Below, piece by piece: positions 1 to 6,381 of a stretch of 12,811 bases of DNA (position 1 is the stretch's first letter; each line of letters opens with the position of its first letter). The notes beneath the pieces are model-generated. The model was not told the origin of the DNA and did no database searches. It saw only the letters and a list, made by a program, of their open reading frames with translations. The DNA is from CAZLPY01 sp964561525 (GTDB lineage: Bacteria; Patescibacteriota; UBA1384; CAJBMM01), in the NCBI GenBank assembly GCA_964561525.1, contig CAZLPY010000025.1:1-12811 (forward strand), given 5' to 3'. The position numbers were made by a program, and so were the translations under genes.

Positions 1-8
1 ATTGGTAT

Positions 9-43
9 CTAATTAGTAATTAGACATTAGAAATTCGTCATTC
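9..43. repeat. Degenerate period-7 intergenic repeat
   Basis: Five consecutive 7-base units can be read just downstream of the pilB-like gene: CTAATTA, GTAATTA, GACATTA, GAAATTC, GTCATTC. The last base is the first base of the pilB stop codon complement. The same 7-base periodicity recurs in other spacers of this window. No function is assigned. Confidence 0.5.
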
Positions 44-1644
44 TAATCGCTGGTCACGCGCAGCACTTCAGCAATCGAGGTTGTTCCTTGCTCTACTTTC
101 AACAACCCATCCTGCAGCATCGTAATCATGCCATCTTTGTAGGCCTGCTCGATAAAGATTGAGATAGATGAATGATGCAGCGCCAACTCCTCCATTTGGT
201 GGGATGGTGTGAGTGCCTCAAAAATACCGGTGCGGCCACGGTAGCCAATATTACCACACTGGTCACAGCCCACGGCTTCATACACCTGCGCCGGCACCCG
301 CCCGAGCTGCTGCTCCAACCACGCCGTTTCGTCACTAGACGGTGCATGAGCTTTTTTACAGGTAGGGCACAGCAAGCGCAGCAAGCGCTCCGCTACGATC
401 ACATTAACGCTGCCGGAGAACAAAAACGGCTCTACACCCATCTCAAGCAAGCGACTAAAGGTAGAAGGGGCGTTGTTGGTATGCATGGTAGCAAGCACAA
501 TGTGACCAGTTAAGGCAGCCCGAATAGCGATGCTGGCGGTTTCCTGATCGCGGATTTCACCAACCATAATGACATCGGGGTCCTGACGGAGCGCACCGCG
601 TAGCGCCTCCACAAACCCGTAGCCACCCTCCGGATCTACCTGGCTTTGCTCCAACCCATCAATTTTATATTCTACCGGATCCTCGATGGTGATAATCTTC
701 CGCTCTTCCGTATTTAACTCCTGCACCAGTGCATACAGCGTGGTAGTCTTACCTGAGCCGGTGGGGCCGGTCACCACAATCATGCCGTGCGGCTTGTGCA
801 GTTGAGTGGAGATGGTTTTTTCAAGATCGCTCCGTAGTCCAAGATCAATTAACTTCCGACGCACTTGATCCTTTCGTAAAATGCGCACTGTGATCATTTC
901 GCCGTACACCGTCGGCAGGGAGGCCACGCGTAGGTCAAGTGGAGTTTGCTCTACTGTAATGGTAAATCGACCGTCCTGGGGCCCGGTAGCGGCTCCGAGC
1001 GGTAGTTTAGCGAGATACTTAATGCGAGATATCAGTCCGTGGTAGCTTTTCGTTGGTAAGCTCATCACTTGGTGCAGTACGCCATCAATGCGGAATCGGA
1101 CGTTTAAGGTGTCCACTGTTGGTTCAAAATGGACGTCGGACGACAGCGCCCGAATCGCCTCAGCCATGATGGCGGAAAGCACATCAGTCACGTTGGCATT
1201 TGGAATATCCGCGCCGCTTTTCAGTTGCTCAATCAGTGCCTTTAGTTCTTGATGCTGCTTTTCCGTAATAACAACCGGCTTTTCGCCTTCGTTTTCCTTT
1301 ACCGTCAGCTCGTAGGTTTTGTGAGCATAGGCAAAACTGCTTGGTGAAATTACGGTTAATTTAAGGCCAAGGCCGGTCATCTGTTGTAATTCACTCAAAC
1401 CCTGCTTCACAGCTGTTGCATCCGGCGTTACAACACCAAGGGTGAGCGAGGTATTATCGCGTCGGAGCGGAATGCATTGTAATGATTCAATGATTTGATG
1501 CGGTACAATTTTGAGCACGTCTGGGTCAAGTTCGTAACTGAACAAGGCCATATACGGCAAGCCAAGACGCGTGGCGTATTGTTTGACCTGCGCTTCCTCT
1601 TGGTCGCGATCCATCTGCAACAATTTACTAGAAATGTCTGCCAT
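43..1644 (-). CDS. Type IV pilus / type II secretion assembly ATPase (PilB/GspE family)
   Basis: This 533-residue protein is a cytoplasmic hexameric ATPase of the PilB/GspE family, which powers polymerisation of pilin subunits at the inner membrane. A GspE N-terminal-like domain covers about residues 20-110. The ATPase core has the conserved LSSDVHFEP segment (167-175), Walker A GPTGSGKT (293-300), Walker B around VIMVGEIRD (358-366) and the His box ATMHT (385-389). Two CxxC pairs (C426/C429 and C460/C463) form the zinc-binding C4 module typical of PilB/GspE and absent from PilT. The length is normal for the family. No strong Shine-Dalgarno precedes the ATG. Type IV pilus use is more likely than type II secretion if the organism is a CPR bacterium, but partner genes (pilC, pilM-Q) would lie left of the window, so the pathway is inferred. 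The PilB/GspE ATPase family is certain. Confidence 0.95.
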   Translation of the reverse strand: MADISSKLLQMDRDQEEAQVKQYATRLGLPYMALFSYELDPDVLKIVPHQIIESLQCIPLRRDNTSLTLGVVTPDATAVKQGLSELQQMTGLGLKLTVISPSSFAYAHKTYELTVKENEGEKPVVITEKQHQELKALIEQLKSGADIPNANVTDVLSAIMAEAIRALSSDVHFEPTVDTLNVRFRIDGVLHQVMSLPTKSYHGLISRIKYLAKLPLGAATGPQDGRFTITVEQTPLDLRVASLPTVYGEMITVRILRKDQVRRKLIDLGLRSDLEKTISTQLHKPHGMIVVTGPTGSGKTTTLYALVQELNTEERKIITIEDPVEYKIDGLEQSQVDPEGGYGFVEALRGALRQDPDVIMVGEIRDQETASIAIRAALTGHIVLATMHTNNAPSTFSRLLEMGVEPFLFSGSVNVIVAERLLRLLCPTCKKAHAPSSDETAWLEQQLGRVPAQVYEAVGCDQCGNIGYRGRTGIFEALTPSHQMEELALHHSSISIFIEQAYKDGMITMLQDGLLKVEQGTTSIAEVLRVTSD

Positions 1645-1934
1645 ATCTTTTAGCCTAATCTAATTTAGGCCTCTCGTCTATTCACGCTGAAAGGGTTGTT
1701 ACATCATTTCAGAGTCATACGTAGATGTTTCACAGCTCGAGGTGCGTAAGCAGTCCAGCCAAGCATCATATTATTAAATGCGGCTTAACCACATCAGAGA
1801 CTCTTTCATATTTACCAGTAGTCAAACCTTACAGCTATACTCCAGTCACTGTCATAACAACTTGCTATTGATCTCAAAAGTTGCAATGTGTAGCCTGAAT
1901 CGATTAGACTAAAATGTAATGAAGGAGGGACACC
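1645..1934. other. Non-coding spacer between divergent genes
   Basis: This 290-base spacer separates the minus-strand pilB-like gene from the plus-strand Phd-like gene, so it should hold both promoters. I see only a weak candidate for the rightward gene (TTGCAA at 1881-1886, 18 bases, TAGACT at 1905-1910). There is a small inverted repeat CCTAA/TTAGG near 1654-1669. No convincing ORF or RNA gene was found. Confidence 0.5.
1922..1928 (+). promoter_or_regulatory. Strong Shine-Dalgarno for the Phd-like gene
   Basis: AAGGAGG lies six bases upstream of the ATG at 1935. This near-perfect anti-16S match fixes the start and argues that this proline-rich reading frame is truly translated. Confidence 0.85.
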
Positions 1935-2678
1935 ATGCACGTCTCGATTGAAAACATCATGTCCGCGGGTGAGGCAAAGGAAAAATTGCTCGATCTGCTT
2001 AAGCAATTAGATCAAAAAAATTTTTATTTACTGACGCAAAACGACAAGCCAGTCGCGGCGTTAGTGTCGGTGCCACATCTGATGGCTCTTGAGCATGAGA
2101 ACATAGATGATCTTAAGATTGATCAGGCGCTATCTGGTACGGTGAAGCCGATGCTACCAAGCGCACCCGGGGCACTGGATGAAAAAGAGCTCCCGGCACC
2201 GGCATCTGTGGCATCTCTGCCACCAAAGCCTGCTGCTCCGCTTCCTCCACCACCTCTCCCCCCGCTTCCACCAAAACCGCTCACCCCACCACCACCGACG
2301 AATTTTAATGATAAGGGGCCACTAGTAACAGATAGCGAAGTAAAGCAGGTAGTGAATGGCACGATGCCCTCAGCCCTCCCTAAGCCAGCCATGGGACAGG
2401 GCATGTCTGACCTGCCGGACGCACCACCAAGTCCTGCAAAACCAGCGCCGCCAGCTCCGCCCGTGCCCTCACCGTTTGGAAATGTTTCCACCGCAGCAAT
2501 AAATCCAGCCCCATCAATGGTGCCCGCGTCTTCTTCAGGTACATCGAGCCCTGCAACGTGGCCAACCAATCCTACCGCGGCCACGCCAGCTCCATCAACA
2601 GACGCTAGCGCTGCTTTAACTCCAGCAGCGCCAAAGGATGATTTGGACGATCTCGAAGCTGAGGATGAGATTCTCTGA
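1935..2678 (+). CDS. Phd/YefM-like N-terminal domain protein with Pro/Ala-rich tail
   Basis: This is a 247-residue protein of unknown function. Residues 1-55 resemble the Phd/YefM antitoxin fold: a start strand, a helix (AGEAKEKLLDLLKQL), then a strand pair with the characteristic NDKPVAALVSVPHLMALE pattern (compare the family's 'GKPVAVLVSxxDYxALE'). Residues 70-230 are low complexity, rich in Pro, Ala and Ser with runs such as PLPPPPLPPLPPKP, and are probably disordered. The C-terminus (234-247) is acidic. There is no signal peptide or membrane segment. Canonical Phd/YefM antitoxins are about 80-90 residues and sit beside a toxin gene; here there is no adjacent toxin and the tail is far longer. 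A DNA-binding or scaffold protein that borrows the fold is possible. The domain call is by pattern only, so I give no symbol. The strong ribosome binding site supports expression. Confidence 0.75.
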   Translation: MHVSIENIMSAGEAKEKLLDLLKQLDQKNFYLLTQNDKPVAALVSVPHLMALEHENIDDLKIDQALSGTVKPMLPSAPGALDEKELPAPASVASLPPKPAAPLPPPPLPPLPPKPLTPPPPTNFNDKGPLVTDSEVKQVVNGTMPSALPKPAMGQGMSDLPDAPPSPAKPAPPAPPVPSPFGNVSTAAINPAPSMVPASSSGTSSPATWPTNPTAATPAPSTDASAALTPAAPKDDLDDLEAEDEIL

Positions 2679-2715
2679 TAACGACCGGATGATGGTCTAG
2701 GTATCAATTTAGAAG

Positions 2716-2773
2716 ATAGAAAATAGAGGATAGGCAATGGAACCTGCTCCATCAACCGTCCTCTATTGTCTAT
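2716..2773. repeat. Nested hairpin in the spacer after the Phd-like gene
   Basis: The outer stem pairs ATAGA + AATAGAGGA (2716-2720, 2722-2730) with TCCTCTATT + TCTAT (2759-2767, 2769-2773), leaving one mismatch. An inner stem ATGGA/TCCAT (2737-2741 with 2748-2752) closes a six-base loop. The left arm is itself built of 7-base units (GAAGATA, GAAAATA, GAGGATA, GGCAATG). It could end transcription of the upstream gene, but it lacks a clear T tract. Confidence 0.55.
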
Positions 2774-2799
2774 AAAATGCTAGTGATTCCGACCCAAGG

Positions 2800-2932
2800 C
2801 CTCCTGCCCATCCTGCTTGAGGCAGGCTGGAGCGGAAATGCTCGGGCGCGTAAGTCACCACGCTTCTGCTAGTGGTTTCACCCCGACGCCTCCAGCAAAT
2901 CCTGCTACTGCAGGCTTTGCGGAAATGGTCGG
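2800..2932. repeat. Pair of diverged direct repeats, each with a CCTGC/GCAGG hairpin
   Basis: Copy A (about 2800-2845) and copy B (about 2889-2932) share the order CCTCC, ATCCTGCT, GCAGGCT, GCGGAAATG, TCGG. Each copy has a short hairpin, CCTGC-TTGAG-GCAGG in A and CCTGC-TACT-GCAGG in B. They lie in non-coding DNA just downstream of the tRNA gene, like REP-type intergenic palindromes. Confidence 0.55.
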
Positions 2933-2958
2933 AGATGAAAGCCACCATGCGTTTTTTT

Positions 2959-3048
2959 TGGCGGAGAGGGTGAGATTCGAACTCACGATCCCCTTGCAGG
3001 AACGGCAGTTTTCGAAACTGCTGCACTAGTCCACTATGCGACCTCTCC
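2959..3048 (-). tRNA. tRNA-Ser (anticodon CGA)
   Basis: The 90-base minus-strand sequence folds as a class II tRNA. The acceptor stem is GGAGAGG (3042-3048) with CCTCTCC (2963-2969), with discriminator G and an encoded CCA end (2959-2961). The anticodon stem GCAGT/ACTGC encloses the loop TTCGAAA, giving anticodon CGA at 3012-3014, which reads UCG serine codons. A long variable arm follows, as expected for serine. The T arm is GTGAG-TTCGAAT-CTCAC. It lies downstream of yidC on the same strand. Confidence 0.95.
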
Positions 3049-3112
3049 TGAGGTATTCCGAGGGGGAGTCGGACAAGGCCATGGATACCATGGGCTTGAT
3101 GCGACCTCTCCG
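3036..3112. repeat. Duplicated 13-base 5' end of the tRNA-Ser gene
   Basis: ATGCGACCTCTCC, the complement of the first 13 bases of the tRNA gene, occurs at 3036-3048 (within the tRNA) and again at 3100-3112. The intervening bases contain the palindromic CCATGG-ATA-CCATGG (about 3080-3094). This fills the yidC-tRNA spacer and could be the scar of a past insertion or duplication. Confidence 0.6.
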
Positions 3113-3129
3113 TAAAAAACATGGCATGT

Positions 3130-3942
3130 TTACGAGCGGCGGCGTACCGTTACGGTCACACCACTTTTCTTTTTTTCAGACGTCTCGCGGGCTTTTTCAG
3201 TCTGCTGTTCAACTTGTTCGAGATGCTTTATCTCGGTTTTCATTTGCTGCGGGGTCAACCCCTGACGTTTCAGGACGTATTCCTGCTGTCCTACGCTAAA
3301 CAAGTTGGTCACTGCCCAGTACAGCGGCAAAGCAGCCGGGAAGCTGCGCGCGAACACGAAGGTCATGATCGGGGCAATGTAAATCATCTGCTTCGAAAAT
3401 GCACTCATCGGATCATCAGAATTGCCCGACGGCACAAACGTAATCTTGGTCTGCCAAAATTGAGTTGCGCCAGCGATAATTGGCAACACCCATTTGTCAG
3501 GTTTGGCCAAATCGAGACCAAAAAAGTGTGTGTTGACCGTGGCGGGATGGGGTACGAATGAATACAGCATATCGAGATGTGACGTATTGAGACCATTCCG
3601 GAATACGCGATAGAGCACCAGCAGCACCACCAGCTGGATGATCAGCGGCAGACAGCTCGAAAAAGGACTCACGCCCTCTTCCTTGTACAACTCCATCATC
3701 GCTTGCGATTGTAGGGTACGGTCTTTGTGCTTGCGCTTGAGTTCATCAATCTTTGGCTGCAGGGCGCGCATACGCACTTGAACACGAGCCGTATGCACCG
3801 TCACTGGCAGCAGCAAAGAGCGGATGCCGATAGTCAAAATAAGAATAGCCCAACCAACTTGGTTGCCCGGAATAAGCCAAATTAAAAAGAACAGCAGATT
3901 GAACAGTGGCTGATACGTAATAGCTTCAAGAATCTTAATCAT
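3130..3942 (-). CDS. yidC: YidC/Oxa1/Alb3 family membrane protein insertase
   Basis: YidC inserts proteins into the cytoplasmic membrane, alone or with SecYEG. I place the start at the ATG at 3942 (270 residues), giving an N-terminus MIKILEAITYQPLFNLLFF. The longer frame to 4134 would overlap yidD with non-membrane sequence and is rejected. An AAGGAA ribosome binding site lies somewhat far upstream. Hydrophobic segments are at about 13-25, 28-47 (with the conserved substrate-groove Arg at 41 in GIRSLLLPV), 92-114 (SPFSSCLPLIIQLVVLLVLY), 151-162 and 186-215. A cytoplasmic charged region with an amphipathic coil (about 55-90) separates the early segments, and the C-terminal tail is basic. There is no large periplasmic P1 domain, as in Gram-positive and CPR homologues. 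It is last in the rpmH-rnpA-yidD-yidC cluster. Confidence 0.95.
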   Translation of the reverse strand: MIKILEAITYQPLFNLLFFLIWLIPGNQVGWAILILTIGIRSLLLPVTVHTARVQVRMRALQPKIDELKRKHKDRTLQSQAMMELYKEEGVSPFSSCLPLIIQLVVLLVLYRVFRNGLNTSHLDMLYSFVPHPATVNTHFFGLDLAKPDKWVLPIIAGATQFWQTKITFVPSGNSDDPMSAFSKQMIYIAPIMTFVFARSFPAALPLYWAVTNLFSVGQQEYVLKRQGLTPQQMKTEIKHLEQVEQQTEKARETSEKKKSGVTVTVRRRS

Positions 3943-3958
3943 CGTAAGCAGAATTTCC

Positions 3959-4192
3959 TTATGGCACTGGGTCGGGACCAGGGGCACTGATGGGATTACA
4001 GCGCGCGATTCGCTTGATCCCAAGCGCTGTGCCTTTGACAATACCATATTTGTCGATCGCTTCATACGCGTACTGACTACATGACGGGGTAAAGCGGCAG
4101 TAGCCATGGGGATAAAACACGCGCAACGGGCCATGATCGAACGATAATGTATGTTGGTACAGTCGAATTAACCGAAGTGCCACCCATTTCAT
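3959..4192 (-). CDS. yidD: Membrane protein insertion efficiency factor YidD
   Basis: This 77-residue protein belongs to the YidD family, small membrane-associated proteins that help YidC-dependent insertion. The family core is present: GYCRFTPSCSQYAYEAI (30-46), then KYG and GIKRIARCNP (58-67), with conserved cysteines C32, C38 and C65. The start at 4192 (MKWVALRLIRLYQ, the usual amphipathic N-terminus) is chosen over an upstream ATG at 4243 because AAGGAA (4199-4204) is well spaced for it and the family begins here. It starts two bases after the rnpA stop, so the two are probably translationally coupled. yidC follows 16 bases downstream. Confidence 0.93.
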   Translation of the reverse strand: MKWVALRLIRLYQHTLSFDHGPLRVFYPHGYCRFTPSCSQYAYEAIDKYGIVKGTALGIKRIARCNPISAPGPDPVP

Positions 4193-4194
4193 CG

Positions 4195-4539
4195 TTATTT
4201 CCTTAATGGTGCAGTGATCACTCTTTGCAACAACTGCTGGCAATCACTGATAACCGTGCGCGTATCAGGCATCCGGAATATGATCAGCACGATGTCAGAG
4301 GCCAGGGTTGGGTGGATCTTGATAAATTCCGCTACTGCGGCGCGCGCTTGACGCTTCAGACGGTTGCGCACTGTGGCCCGCTTCGCCACCTTGGTACTAA
4401 TCATTACGGTGAAGCGAGGGTGGTGCAGGCGGTTCGGCAGCGTTGTGAGACGCATACTGGCGCCACTAAGCCGGCTGCCTCTTTGCAGTACTTTTCGTAC
4501 GTCGCGGTTTTTTTGCAGGCGATTTGCACGCGGTAGCAT
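4195..4539 (-). CDS. rnpA: Ribonuclease P protein component
   Basis: RnpA is the basic protein subunit of RNase P, which helps the catalytic RNA bind precursor tRNA and mature its 5' end. The 114-residue length is typical. It begins MLPRANRLQKNRDVRKVLQRG, as the family does, and contains the conserved 'RNR' helix in KVAKRATVRNRLKRQARA (50-67). The ATG lies one base after the rpmH stop, which suggests coupled translation; no independent strong Shine-Dalgarno is visible. The rpmH-rnpA pair is conserved across bacteria. Confidence 0.95.
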   Translation of the reverse strand: MLPRANRLQKNRDVRKVLQRGSRLSGASMRLTTLPNRLHHPRFTVMISTKVAKRATVRNRLKRQARAAVAEFIKIHPTLASDIVLIIFRMPDTRTVISDCQQLLQRVITAPLRK

Positions 4540-4540
4540 G

Positions 4541-4675
4541 TTAAACCGTTAGTTTGTGACGACCCTTGGCGCGTCTGCTTTTGATGATAGCTCGGCCGGC
4601 CTTAGTCGACATGCGAGCCAAAAATCCATGAGTTTTTTTGGTAATATGTTTTTTGCGAGTTCCGTCGAGGTACAT
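4541..4675 (-). CDS. rpmH: 50S ribosomal protein L34
   Basis: This 44-residue basic protein carries the L34 core THGFLARMSTKAGRAIIKSR followed by RAKGRHKLTV at the C-terminus, so identity is clear although the ORF is short. L34 binds 23S rRNA in the large subunit. The N-terminus MYLDGTRKKHITKK differs from the common MKRTYQPS start, which is a mild oddity. AGGA sits about eight bases upstream of the ATG. It is the first gene of the minus-strand rpmH-rnpA-yidD-yidC cluster, divergent from dnaA, the ancestral arrangement at bacterial origins. Confidence 0.93.
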   Translation of the reverse strand: MYLDGTRKKHITKKTHGFLARMSTKAGRAIIKSRRAKGRHKLTV

Positions 4676-4701
4676 ACTTACATCCTGTTGATTGCCGAAT
4701 T

Positions 4702-4730
4702 ACTGTACCATAATTATCCGCTTTATTCAA
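4702..4730 (-). promoter_or_regulatory. Candidate promoter for the rpmH-rnpA-yidD-yidC cluster
   Basis: On the minus strand, TTGAAT (4725-4730) and TACAGT (4702-4707) are separated by 17 bases, with an extended -10 TG. It points at rpmH, whose ATG is 27 bases beyond the -10. Confidence 0.55.
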
Positions 4731-4738
4731 TAAAACTG

Positions 4739-4767
4739 TTGACAGCAGGTGTGAACTTGTGGATAAC
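4739..4767 (+). promoter_or_regulatory. dnaA promoter overlapped by a DnaA box
   Basis: TTGACA (4739-4744), 17 bases, then GATAAC (4762-4767) form a sigma70-type promoter 19 bases before the dnaA ATG. The -10 overlaps TGTGGATAA (4758-4766), the complement of the consensus DnaA box TTATCCACA. That arrangement suggests autorepression by DnaA. The ribosome binding site AGGAG is at 4776-4780. Confidence 0.65.
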
Positions 4768-4786
4768 TTTCTAGTAGGAGAGCGTT

Positions 4787-6160
4787 ATGGATACGGTACA
4801 ACTATGGCAAACCACTCTTGGCGAATTGGAAGTTGCTTTAAGTAAAGCAAATTATACCACGTGGTTTAAAGGATCATTTATCGCTGATATTAATCAATCA
4901 CGTGTCACGATTGCAGTGCCGAATAACTTTTCCAAAGAATGGCTACAAAAGAAATTTCATCCACAGATACTGGAGACGTTAGCAAAACTAACCAACGGAC
5001 AAATTGGCGAAATTGAGTATGTAGTGCGCTCAAAGCAAGGTGCCACGAAGGAACAAACCAGTTCTCCACTTATCCCCAGGCCTGTGGAAAAATCACCTCC
5101 CCCTGTCAAACATACCCGACAACAACCGAAATTAAATCCGGCATACACCTTTGAGCATTTCGTAGTAGGGGGGAGCAATCGGATGGCACATGCTGCTGCC
5201 TTGGCTGTAGCAGACAACCCCGGCCATGCCTACAACCCATTGTTTTTATATGGCGGGGTTGGCCTTGGTAAAACGCACCTTATCCAAGCAATTGCCCATC
5301 AAGTGCTGGAAAATGATCCTACTAAACGGGTAGTCTATATCTCATGTGAGCAATTTACGAACGAATTCGTGGAATCACTACGCCAAGGGAAAGCGAGTGA
5401 GTTTAAACATATCTATCGCGAAACCGATGTACTGTTAATCGACGATATTCAATTTATCGCCGGGAAAGAAGCAACACAAGAGGAGTTTTTCCACACTTTT
5501 AATTCACTACACCAACAAAATCGCCAGATTATTATTACCTCAGACCGCGTACCAAAAGCTATCCCCACTCTTGAAGAGCGCCTATCTTCACGGTTTGAGT
5601 GGGGACTGATTGTGGATATTAATCTACCAGATATTGAAACGCGAGCTGCGATTATCAAATCAAAGTGTGAGGAAAAAAACTTTATACTCGATGATAAATT
5701 AATCACCTACCTTGCCGAAGGTATGAGCACTAACATTCGGGAAATTGAGGGGGCACTCACTCGATTAATTGCGCACTGCGAACTAAACCATGTAGAGCCA
5801 ACTGAAGAAGTGATCCGTGTTGCGCTCGAGCAATTCATGACCAGCCTACCACAACGCGCTGTTAGCCCGAGCAAAATACTAAAAACCACCTGCGGTTACT
5901 ATAACATCACCTTTGACGAACTGATTGGGATAAAACGGACTAAAGAGTTAGTGCACCCACGGCAAATGGCGATGTATTTAATGCGCAGTGAGCTTGGTTT
6001 ATCCTACCCAATTATCGGCAGAGAGATTGGCGGGAGAGATCATACCACTGTAATCTATGCTTGTGAAAAATTAGAGAAAGAGATGAAACGCAATGATCAT
6101 CTGCAAAATGAAATGACTGCTTTAAAAGAACGATTATACGCACTTCCTCCGACTTCTTAA
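4787..6160 (+). CDS. dnaA: Chromosomal replication initiator DnaA
   Basis: DnaA binds DnaA boxes at oriC, assembles an ATP-dependent filament and opens the duplex. The 457 residues show all four domains: domain I (about 1-75, LWQTTLGELEVALSKANYTTW), a short Pro/Gln-rich linker (about 85-115), the AAA+ domain with Walker A GGVGLGKT (156-163), Walker B LLIDD (216-220), sensor I near TSDRVP (251-256) and the Arg finger in SSRFEWG (267-273), and the domain IV helix-turn-helix with GRDHTTVIYA (416-425), which reads the DnaA box. The start is set by AGGAG six bases upstream. It is divergent from rpmH and followed by dnaN after a spacer that looks like the origin. Confidence 0.98.
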   Translation: MDTVQLWQTTLGELEVALSKANYTTWFKGSFIADINQSRVTIAVPNNFSKEWLQKKFHPQILETLAKLTNGQIGEIEYVVRSKQGATKEQTSSPLIPRPVEKSPPPVKHTRQQPKLNPAYTFEHFVVGGSNRMAHAAALAVADNPGHAYNPLFLYGGVGLGKTHLIQAIAHQVLENDPTKRVVYISCEQFTNEFVESLRQGKASEFKHIYRETDVLLIDDIQFIAGKEATQEEFFHTFNSLHQQNRQIIITSDRVPKAIPTLEERLSSRFEWGLIVDINLPDIETRAAIIKSKCEEKNFILDDKLITYLAEGMSTNIREIEGALTRLIAHCELNHVEPTEEVIRVALEQFMTSLPQRAVSPSKILKTTCGYYNITFDELIGIKRTKELVHPRQMAMYLMRSELGLSYPIIGREIGGRDHTTVIYACEKLEKEMKRNDHLQNEMTALKERLYALPPTS

Positions 6161-6381
6161 TTAATTAAATAGATTTAAGATACTTAGTAATAGTAATAAT
6201 GTAGTGGAGTCTGGGGATAAATGGGGTAACTTTGAGGTATTACCTGGGTACATTGTGGAGTAGTTTGGGGGATAAGGTTGGGGAAAGATGGCTTAGTTTT
6301 ACACAGAGCAGAGAGTTGTGTATAACAGAATGGTGTTGCTAACAGATTGAATAGATTTTATCCACAGCTAAAGGAGTATAG
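6161..6381. other. Likely replication origin (oriC) in the dnaA-dnaN spacer
   Basis: The non-coding spacer contains perfect DnaA boxes TTATCCACA (6358-6366, plus) and TTATACACA (6317-6325, minus), plus the near-match TTATCCCCA (6212-6220, minus) and TTATCCCCC (6267-6275, minus). Read on the minus strand, the TTATCCCCA box is followed by a GC-richer patch, then a run complementary to TAG-TAA-TAG-TAA-TAA (6185-6199), then the AT-rich tract TTAATTAATTAAATAGATTT. This order (box, GC cluster, DnaA-trios, AT-rich unwinding element) matches the basal unwinding system described for Bacillus subtilis. The plus strand also carries several GGGG runs (6213-6283). Confidence 0.75.

Noticed and set aside
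2123..2755. 210-residue Gly-rich open frame on the minus strand
   Set aside because: It is the mirror of the proline-rich gene at 1935-2678, whose strong Shine-Dalgarno and Phd-like N-terminus make it the coding strand. Pro/Ala codons give Gly-rich antisense frames.
3049..3129. Second, partial tRNA gene
   Set aside because: Only the first 13 bases are duplicated; no anticodon or T arm follows.
3943..4134. N-terminal extension of YidC to 4134
   Set aside because: It overlaps yidD out of frame, contains no membrane segment, and the family N-terminus begins at the ATG at 3942.
6213..6283. G-quadruplex in the dnaA-dnaN spacer
   Set aside because: G runs are present but loops are long and uneven, and most runs are parts of TTATCCCC-type DnaA boxes read on the other strand.
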